Below are positions 1 to 4,761 of a DNA stretch of 6,619 nt, piece by piece. Position numbers and translations under genes: made by a program. Position 1 is the stretch's first letter, and the number at the start of each line of letters is the position of its first letter. Below the pieces are notes generated by a model, which was given only the letters and a program-made list of their open reading frames with translations, was not told where the DNA came from and did not search any database. The DNA comes from an uncultured Oscillospiraceae bacterium (GTDB lineage Bacteria > Bacillota > Clostridia > Oscillospirales > Acutalibacteraceae), in contig CAJUPK010000133.1 of NCBI GenBank assembly GCA_910588415.1, positions 1-6,619 of the forward strand, written 5' to 3'.

Positions 1-190
1 CGGAACGAATAGCGTCCTTGCTCTCCCGGTTGATGTAGCACAGGCCGGACAGGGTGTAATCCCAATCTTCCGGGAGGCTAAGTATCTGCGACAGCAGGCC
101 CTTGGCTTTCAGGGACAGGGATTTGTCCCGCAGGTGGTAGTTGGACATCACCGTGTACCCCTTGTTCCTCTCCACGCGGAATACTGGCAT
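1..190 (-). CDS. Replication initiator / helix-turn-helix protein (RepA N-terminal type), N-terminal part only
   Basis: Translating from the ATG at 190 gives about 63 residues beginning MPVFRVERNKGYTVMSNYHL and continuing through LSLKAKGLLSQILSLPEDWDY to INRESKDAIRS, where the window ends. This opening (a short strand, then 'LSLKAKGLLS', then a winged-helix 'NRESKDAIR' recognition segment) is the hallmark of the RepA-N-like HTH proteins of Firmicute conjugative elements and plasmids. Family members bind DNA and are thought to start element replication. A good Shine-Dalgarno (AAAGGAG, on the minus strand near 203) precedes the ATG, which fixes the start. The gene is cut by the window edge, so nothing can be said about its C-terminal region. 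It follows a terminator by only about 30 bp, leaving no room for an obvious promoter of its own. Confidence 0.8.
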   Translation of the reverse strand, partial: MPVFRVERNKGYTVMSNYHLRDKSLSLKAKGLLSQILSLPEDWDYTLSGLCYINRESKDAIRS

Positions 191-221
191 GGTTCTCCGC
201 TCCTTTCGGTGTCTGGACATG

Positions 222-260
222 AAAAAACGCCGCAGACTTTTTTCAAAATCTGCGGCGTTT
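222..260 (-). terminator. Rho-independent terminator or attenuator upstream of the repA-like gene
   Basis: A perfect 12-bp inverted repeat (225-236 with 249-260, 12-nt loop) is followed on the minus strand by a run of six T. It would stop minus-strand transcripts coming from rlmD and the junction fragment. It ends only about 32 bp before the repA-like start codon, so it either insulates the element from host read-through or acts as an attenuator for that gene. Confidence 0.85.
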
Positions 261-273
261 GCCTGTCCCTACT

Positions 274-413
274 CTATTCAGTTTTTGTGTTCCCACACTC
301 CATATCAATGACGACTGAAACGGTGATATAGTCCTCAATGCGCTTATTACGGAGTTTATCGCCCTCGGCGTCGAACACCACATGACGGGCAAAGTATTGG
401 AAACACAGGATTT
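274..413 (-). pseudogene. C-terminal gene fragment at the element/rlmD junction, function unknown
   Basis: After the rlmD stop codon, a different minus-strand frame stays open to a TAG at 274-276 and reads from LVEILCFQYF through RIEDYITVSVV to MECGNTKTE at its end. Its composition (alternating hydrophobic and charged residues, ordinary codons) looks like the true C-terminus of a protein rather than noise. I do not recognise the family. No start codon with a ribosome binding site is visible, and the frame runs back into rlmD. It may be a truncated gene left by integration, or the 3' part of a gene whose 5' part lies at the other end of the element and is rejoined on excision. A chance open frame cannot be excluded at this length. 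Confidence 0.35.
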
Positions 414-450
414 CTACGAGTTTTCTCTTTGTAGCAACACAATAGTCTCC
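414..450. other. Candidate attachment site at the 3' end of rlmD
   Basis: The last codons of rlmD encode the conserved HVETIVLLQR tail and are more AT-rich than the rest of the gene. Elements that integrate here usually carry a copy of this 3' end, so the reading frame is restored after insertion. That fits the intact frame seen here. No second copy of the core lies inside the window, so the exact crossover point cannot be placed. Confidence 0.4.
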
Positions 451-1781
451 ACATGGGCCGTACCCGGAAACATATCCACTGGCGTGGCCTCCTGGGGCTG
501 GTAACCCAGCTGGGCAAAGCGGCGCAGGTCCCGGGCCAGGGTGGCGGGGTCGCAGGAGATGTACACCACGCGCTGGGGCGACATGGCTGCCACAGTTTCC
601 ACCAGCTGGGGGGCGCAGCCCTTGCGGGGCGGGTCCAGCACCACCACATCAGGCCCCAGGCCCCGGCTGGCCAGCTCTTTGGCAGCCTGGGACGCGTCGG
701 CACACAGAAACTCGGCGTTTTCCACCTGGTTGCGCCGGGCGTTTTCCCGGGCGTTCTCCACGGCCTCCGGCACCACCTCCACGCCAATCAGCTTTTGGGC
801 CTTGGCTGCCATGGACAGCCCCACGGCCCCGGTGCCGCAGTACAGGTCCAGTAGCAGCTCTTTCCCGGTGAGAGCCGCATACCCGGCGGCAATGCCGTAC
901 AGGCGCTCGGCCTGGGTGCGGTTTACCTGATAGAAGGACAGGGGGGAGATGTCAAACTCCAGGCCGCACAGCCGGTCCCGGATGAAGCCCTGGCCCCAGG
1001 CTGTGCGGCAGCGGCGGCCCAGGGCCACGTTGGTGCGCTCTGATTGGGAGTTGATGACCAGCCCGGCAAAGCCCGGCACAGCTTGCCTTAGGGCCTGGGC
1101 CAGCTGGGCCTCGTGGCGCAGGCCGCTGCCCTTGACCACCACGCAGACCAGCACCTGGCCAGTGGCCTCTGCCTTGCGGATGTACAGCCGCCGCATCCGG
1201 CCGGTGTGCGTGACTTCGTCATACACCGGGTCCCCATAGGACCGGGCCCAGTCCCGAAACACCTCCATAACCAGCCGGAACTCCTCCGGCTGCAGGCGGC
1301 AGTGGGGGCAGTCTACAATGCGGTGGGAGTTTTTGGCGTAAAACCCCAGGGTCAGCTGGCCATCTGGACCCTGGCCCAGGGGCAGCAGCGCCTTGTTGCG
1401 GTAGCCCGTTGGACTGGGAGCCGGCAGAATGGGCCGCAGAGTCAAATCCTGAAAGCCCCCCACCCGCTCCAGGGCATCCTTTACCCGCTGGAACTTCACC
1501 TCCAGCTCTGTCTGGTAGCGGATGTGCCGGAAGCAGCAGCCGCCGCACTGGGCATAGACCGGGCAGTCCGGCTCTGTCCGGCAGGGGGCAGGGTCCAGCA
1601 CCTGCTCCAGGCGGCCAAAGGCATGGGTCTTGGCTGCCTTTACAATCTTCACACGGGCCCGGTCGCCCGGCGCGCCCAGGGGGACGAACACAGCCTCGCC
1701 CTCATACCGGCCCACGGCCATCCCCTCGGCGCTCATGCCGTGGAATTTTATCTCGATCCTTTGATTTTTCTGTAACGCCAT
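414..1781 (-). CDS. rlmD: 23S rRNA (uracil-5)-methyltransferase RlmD/RlmCD (RumA family)
   Basis: This 455-residue protein has the full RumA-family layout. A TRAM RNA-binding domain covers residues 5-60. Iron-sulfur cluster ligands fit C73, C79 and C82 (C-x5-C-x2-C), with C158 or C161 as the fourth. A central RNA-recognition domain is followed by a Rossmann methyltransferase fold with the SAM motif LDLYCGTGAVGL at 311-322, the DPPRKG motif near 383-388, the catalytic cysteine C410 in SCDPATLARDL, and the general-base glutamate E445 in HVETIVLL. The family uses SAM to form 5-methyluridine at U1939 of 23S rRNA; Gram-positive members such as RlmCD often also modify U747, so a dual role is possible. 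The ATG is supported by AAAAGGAGA (1791-1799), 9 nt upstream. A minus-strand promoter is not clear; TTGCCC-N17-TATTGT at 1965-1993 is a weak candidate. The 3' end abuts a mobile element. Confidence 0.95.
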   Translation of the reverse strand: MALQKNQRIEIKFHGMSAEGMAVGRYEGEAVFVPLGAPGDRARVKIVKAAKTHAFGRLEQVLDPAPCRTEPDCPVYAQCGGCCFRHIRYQTELEVKFQRVKDALERVGGFQDLTLRPILPAPSPTGYRNKALLPLGQGPDGQLTLGFYAKNSHRIVDCPHCRLQPEEFRLVMEVFRDWARSYGDPVYDEVTHTGRMRRLYIRKAEATGQVLVCVVVKGSGLRHEAQLAQALRQAVPGFAGLVINSQSERTNVALGRRCRTAWGQGFIRDRLCGLEFDISPLSFYQVNRTQAERLYGIAAGYAALTGKELLLDLYCGTGAVGLSMAAKAQKLIGVEVVPEAVENARENARRNQVENAEFLCADASQAAKELASRGLGPDVVVLDPPRKGCAPQLVETVAAMSPQRVVYISCDPATLARDLRRFAQLGYQPQEATPVDMFPGTAHVETIVLLQRENS

Positions 1782-1939
1782 ACAACAAAATCTCCTTTTA
1801 TTGCCCTGGCTGTGGGCTTTTTCAGCGTACTAGAGACAAGATTTGGTTGACAATATTGTGATAAACGAACAAAAATGAAAGAAACCATCCTGTGCTATTG
1901 ATAAAAATGCAGATTTTGCCAAGAATGGGGGAATTTTGG

Positions 1940-1969
1940 TTGACTTTTCAGGTGAAAATAGTGTACAAT
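1940..1969 (+). promoter_or_regulatory. SigA-type promoter for a plus-strand small RNA
   Basis: TTGACT at 1940-1945 and TACAAT at 1964-1969 are separated by 18 bp, close to the vegetative sigma-factor consensus. The predicted start is near 1976. No plus-strand gene follows before the terminator at 2112-2140, which points to a non-coding transcript. Confidence 0.6.
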
Positions 1970-1975
1970 AGGAGC

Positions 1976-2140
1976 GTACCAAAAGCAGGGCAAAAAGTAA
2001 ACTATAGAACACTCTTTTATATACATAATCATGCACATGTGGGCTGCATAGTTTAGAGTACAAGTCTGCGGCAAAGCCGCAATTTCAATACAACTCCTCC
2101 CCAAAAGAAGGAAAGGGACCGGTTCGCCGGTCCTTTTCCT
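1976..2140 (+). ncRNA. Candidate small RNA (about 160 nt), unknown family
   Basis: The stretch is bracketed by a good promoter and a rho-independent terminator and lacks an open frame longer than a few codons. It can fold into an 8-bp stem (TAAACTAT 1998-2005 with ATAGTTTA 2048-2055), a tight 6-bp hairpin with an AAA loop (2067-2081), and the terminator hairpin. Between the last two hairpins is a C-rich segment, ACTCCTCCCC at 2093-2102, that could stay single-stranded and pair with Shine-Dalgarno sequences. It does not match 6S, SRP, RNase P or tmRNA as I know them. It could also be a 5' leader or a chance promoter, so confidence is moderate. Confidence 0.45.
2112..2140 (+). terminator. Rho-independent terminator, probably bidirectional
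   Basis: GGACCGG (2116-2122), a TTCG loop and CCGGTCC (2127-2133) form a strong stem, extended by an A-rich left flank pairing with TTTT. On the plus strand it is followed by a T-rich tail (to about 2147), so it ends the small RNA. On the minus strand the tail is pyrimidine-rich, so it probably also ends the MurT/GatD-like operon, whose last stop codon is about 40 bp away. Confidence 0.8.
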
Positions 2141-2180
2141 TTTCTTTCTCTCAGGGCCAATCCCCGGGCAGCCTGTCTTT

Positions 2181-2879
2181 TCAGGCTTTCTCGTGAAAAT
2201 CCCGCAGGCGCTGGGCACAGGCGGCCTGGACCTCTGGCTGCAGGGCCAGGGGGGCCTCCGGCGCGCCCATGGCAGCCAGCAGGCTTTGAGCAAAACAGGG
2301 GTTCATCAGCAGCACAGGGCCCAGCAGGTAGGTGGCGAAGAGGTTGTTTTTCCGCAGGCCCTCAAAGCTACACCCCTTGTGGAGGCCCACGCCTTTTTTC
2401 ACTGGAAACAGCCCCTGGGCCCCTTCCTCTGGCCAGGCGGCGGTAAACTGGGACTTGAAGCCCATAACCTCCTGACCTTCCCACTGGCCCAGAAACACGC
2501 TGTTGTGCCGGTGCATCATGTCCCGCCGGGCGTGCAGGGGCAAAAGCCCCAGACCCTGTATGCGGGAGCCGTCCTCGTTCTCTATATAGCTGCCCAACAC
2601 CTCGCAGGCATTGCCCGTGAGCAGAAAGGCTGTGCCTTGGGCCAGCAGCTCTTCCAGCCGCCTCCTTAGGGGCAGCAGCTTTTCGATGACCTTTTCCTGA
2701 GAGCGCTCGCTCATGGGACCCATATACACCAGGTCCACCTCTCCGGCGGCAAAGGCAGGCTCCCCGGCCAGGGGAGTGTCTATGCGCTGGGCCTCTGGCA
2801 GGCAGCGCTGCAGATACTTTACATTAAACAGGTCCCCGAACAGGTTGCAGAACTCGGGGAAAAGCACTTCAATCTTCAT
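2181..2879 (-). CDS. GatD-like type 1 glutamine amidotransferase subunit, predicted glutaminase-dead
   Basis: At 232 residues it is close to S. aureus GatD (about 243) and aligns along its length: the start MKIEVLFPEF, YMGPMSERSQE (GatD IGGGSDREQ) near 52-62, EDGSRIQGLGLL near 102-113, and NNLFATYLLGPVLLMNP near 178-194. GatD proteins hydrolyse glutamine and pass ammonia to MurT for amidation of D-Glu in lipid II. Here the nucleophile motif ICGGYQ is LTGNACE: the cysteine position is Gly89, with a cysteine three residues later (C92). The catalytic histidine of TYLHGP is Leu186, and GFENH is GFKSQ (140-144). The ATG overlaps the murT-like stop by 11 bp and lacks its own good ribosome binding site, implying translational coupling. 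The fold assignment is firm; amidotransferase activity is doubtful. A structural or regulatory role for the partner ligase is my inference. Confidence 0.85.
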   Translation of the reverse strand: MKIEVLFPEFCNLFGDLFNVKYLQRCLPEAQRIDTPLAGEPAFAAGEVDLVYMGPMSERSQEKVIEKLLPLRRRLEELLAQGTAFLLTGNACEVLGSYIENEDGSRIQGLGLLPLHARRDMMHRHNSVFLGQWEGQEVMGFKSQFTAAWPEEGAQGLFPVKKGVGLHKGCSFEGLRKNNLFATYLLGPVLLMNPCFAQSLLAAMGAPEAPLALQPEVQAACAQRLRDFHEKA

Positions 2880-4308
2880 GGCTGTTGTGCCCAGCAGGCT
2901 CTTGGCCCTGGGGCGCCTCCTTTCGCAAAAGCTCTTTCACCTGGTCTTTCACCCGGTTGGCCAGGGGGATGGTGTACACATCGTACAGGATGAACACAGA
3001 GGAGGCTTCTCCAGCCCGCAGGGCCTGGGCGGCGGCCTCTGTGTCCGGCAGATGGGAGAGCTTGTCCGGGTCCACCCCGGCCATCAGCAGCCGCAGGTAC
3101 ACATCCCAGTGGCGGGCTCCGGCAGCCACCACCTGGGTGACCGAGGGGTCGGCCAAAAACTCAAAGTCCGCGTCGTACAGCCAGGAGATATTCTCCACCG
3201 TGTGCTGGGCGTCAAAGAAGTCGTCTAAAAACAGAATGGCCGCCTTTTGGCCCGGATAGTCCCGGATGTTCTCAAAGGCCCGGGAGCAGGCCACAGGGTT
3301 TTGGCCCTTGGCCAGGTGCAGAATGACCTTGCGGCCATGGACCTCTTCCTCTTTGTAGCGGGTGGCGCTGATGACGCTGTGCTCCATGGCGGCGGCAATG
3401 CGCGCTGGCTCCAGGCCGAACTCTGCCAGCAGGGCCACAGCGGAGAGGACATTGTACACGTTGATGGTACTCTGGTTGGGAAGGGGAAACGGGCAGGTCT
3501 GTCCCTTGCACTCTACCAGCATACGACCCTGGTCCACAGAAAGGCCCTGGTAGTCCCCTGGGGGAGAGGCAAAGCCGCAGGCAGGGCACTGAGCCCGGCC
3601 AATGTGGTGGTAGCGGCGAAAGTCCCACTGAAGCATGGCCCCGCACTGGGGGCACACCCGCACGTCCTGGACAATGTTGGGGCTGCCTTGGCCGTCGCCG
3701 GGCTGGCGGCACAGGGAGAAGTAGGCCCGGGGGTTCTGGGGCTTCAGAGAGGCGCACATCAGGTCGTCGGCATTCAGCACCAGGCGTACCCCGTCTGGCA
3801 CATAGCGGTTCAAAATATCCACAATAAACTCCGGGTGGGCGTTGCGCTTGTAGGAGTCCCGGAAAATATTGGTGCAGAGCAGCAGGTCTGGGCTCATATA
3901 GGCCAGGATGCGGTTGGCGCTGCGCTCGTCCAGCTCGAACACGGCCAGGGGCTTTTTGGGCTTGCCCAGCAGGGTGCAGTGGGCAATCAGGGCAGAGGCC
4001 ACGCCGGTGTCCACGTTAGAGCCGTTCCGGTTGCAGAAGTAGTCGTACTGGTAATAGTCCAGCACGTCCTCCACCAGGTTGGCCACTGTGGTCTTGCCGT
4101 TGGTGCCAGTGATGCCCACCACCTTCTCTGGCCGGGGGATGCGCCCCAAAAAGTCCTTGCAGAGAAGAATGGCCAGTTCTCCCGGTACATTGGTGCCCTG
4201 GCGCCCCAGCATCCGCAGGCCGGCCCGGCAGAGCTTGGCCGCCAGCAGGGCGAAGTAAAATCGAAAATTCCGTTTCATGGTAATCGCCATGCGATACAGA
4301 ATTCGCAC
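2869..4308 (-). CDS. MurT-like Mur ligase family protein (DUF1727 C-terminal domain)
   Basis: The product (479 residues from a GTG) has a Mur-ligase ATP-binding centre with P-loop GITGTNGKTT (65-74), VFELDE (123-128), TNIFRD (146-151) and LNADD (178-182). An inserted Cys4 zinc ribbon (C219, C222, C241, C244) and a C-terminal DUF1727 domain (about 318-455) are diagnostic of MurT, the ligase half of lipid II isoglutaminyl synthase. The S. aureus Asp349, which completes the GatD catalytic triad, aligns with Asn373 (ENISW against RDTSW). The family loop DQxDRxGE reads DSYKRNAHPE, so the substrate may differ. The start is uncertain: alignment with MurT favours Met11 (4278), MKRNFRFYFALL, over the GTG at 4308 or the ATG at 4290, and none has a strong Shine-Dalgarno. 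It is transcribed from the promoter at 4382-4410 with the downstream gatD-like gene. It is a cytoplasmic enzyme. Confidence 0.88.
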   Translation of the reverse strand: MRILYRMAITMKRNFRFYFALLAAKLCRAGLRMLGRQGTNVPGELAILLCKDFLGRIPRPEKVVGITGTNGKTTVANLVEDVLDYYQYDYFCNRNGSNVDTGVASALIAHCTLLGKPKKPLAVFELDERSANRILAYMSPDLLLCTNIFRDSYKRNAHPEFIVDILNRYVPDGVRLVLNADDLMCASLKPQNPRAYFSLCRQPGDGQGSPNIVQDVRVCPQCGAMLQWDFRRYHHIGRAQCPACGFASPPGDYQGLSVDQGRMLVECKGQTCPFPLPNQSTINVYNVLSAVALLAEFGLEPARIAAAMEHSVISATRYKEEEVHGRKVILHLAKGQNPVACSRAFENIRDYPGQKAAILFLDDFFDAQHTVENISWLYDADFEFLADPSVTQVVAAGARHWDVYLRLLMAGVDPDKLSHLPDTEAAAQALRAGEASSVFILYDVYTIPLANRVKDQVKELLRKEAPQGQEPAGHNSHED

Positions 4309-4381
4309 AAAATAAAGAGGAAATATCCGCCTTTTGTGCCCGGTATCGTTCCTTTCTTTGTGTTTTCACAGGAGTATCCTT

Positions 4382-4410
4382 ATTTTACCAAAAAGCGCGC
4401 TGTTTTTCAA
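4382..4410 (-). promoter_or_regulatory. SigA-type promoter of the MurT/GatD-like operon
   Basis: On the minus strand TTGAAA (4405-4410) and TAAAAT (4382-4387) are separated by exactly 17 bp. Transcription should begin near 4375, giving a leader of about 70-95 nt depending on which murT-like start is used. Confidence 0.75.
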
Positions 4411-4464
4411 CCGCCATCTTCCCCCTTTTGGCTGCTGAGAGCAACGGAAAAAGTTTCGTCTTCT

Positions 4465-4719
4465 CACCTTTGGTTCGGTCAGCTCGGGACGGTCCCCACC
4501 GGGGACCCTCGCCCTTTTCAAAGGTGGTAGGGTGTGGGACAAAGTCCCACGGCCTTGCCGGAGTGCGCGAACTGTGCGCACGGAGGCTTTATGTGTACGT
4601 CAGCCCTTTTTACCCATTTTCAAAGAAAATGGGTAACTTTGTCTGACAACGTTTCTGGCGCTGCCGCGCAAGACCTTGGAGGCTTTGCCTCCAAACCTCC
4701 ACCACTTTTGAAAAAGTGG
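4465..4719. repeat. Intergenic cluster of six short palindromes (hairpin array)
   Basis: The gap between the fucosidase stop and the murT-like promoter holds six hairpins: 4491-4507 (GGTCCCC/GGGGACC, loop ACC), 4534-4550 (GTGGGAC/GTCCCAC, loop AAA), 4563-4581 (GTGCGC/GCGCAC), 4610-4636 (12 bp, loop AAA), 4676-4694 (TTGGAGGC/GCCTCCAA, loop TTT) and 4702-4719 (CCACTTT/AAAGTGG). The first lies inside a wider repeat, CACCTTTG 4465-4472 with CAAAGGTG 4519-4526. None is followed by a clean T-run on either strand, so they do not look like ordinary terminators. The arrangement resembles a composite dispersed intergenic repeat of the kind seen in gut Clostridia (my impression, not searched). No gene is seen here. 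Confidence 0.65.
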
Positions 4720-4761
4720 ACAAAACTTTTACCTTTGCTCCCCCCAAAAGGGATAAGCCTG

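Larger units (their letters stand above)
1..413. mobile_element. End of an integrated mobile element (ICE/IME-like), partial
   Basis: The stretch from the left edge to the rlmD stop codon looks like the terminal part of an integrative element. It contains the start of a RepA/HTH-type initiator typical of Firmicute conjugative elements, a terminator, and an orphan gene 3' end. It abuts the 3' end of rlmD (rumA), a site known to be used by integrative conjugative and mobilizable elements, for example in streptococci. Base composition between 261 and about 440 is clearly more AT-rich than the rlmD body. No integrase gene is visible, and the other end of the element lies outside the window, so the boundary is approximate. 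The assignment is an inference from gene content and position. Confidence 0.6.
1782..2180. other. AT-rich 400-bp intergenic region between the gatD-like gene and rlmD
   Basis: This gap is far more AT-rich than its neighbours and holds no convincing protein gene. It contains the rlmD ribosome binding site, a plus-strand promoter (1940-1969), a candidate small RNA and a terminator, each listed separately. A weak minus-strand promoter candidate for rlmD (gggcaa at 1988-1993 and acaata at 1965-1970 on the plus strand) would overlap the plus-strand -10 element. If real, the two promoters would compete. Confidence 0.7.

Noticed and set aside
356..413. A CPSCG-type zinc ribbon in another minus-strand frame just after rlmD (possible Cys-rich KTR protein)
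   Set aside because: Only one Cys-x2-Cys pair is present, the frame stops at once, and it conflicts with the better-looking frame ending at 274.
1113..1775. 220-codon plus-strand open frame
   Set aside because: Antisense shadow of rlmD, low-complexity composition, no start signal.
1847..1875. TTGACA at 1847-1852 as a second plus-strand promoter
   Set aside because: No acceptable -10 hexamer lies 16-18 bp downstream.
1830..2063. 77-codon minus-strand open frame in the intergenic gap
   Set aside because: It lies in AT-rich DNA over the small-RNA promoter, lacks a ribosome binding site, and its residues look like random AT-rich translation.
3247..4530. 427-codon plus-strand open frame
   Set aside because: Antisense shadow of the MurT-like gene in GC-rich DNA; no motif, and the opposite strand encodes the P-loop, zinc ribbon and DUF1727 domain.
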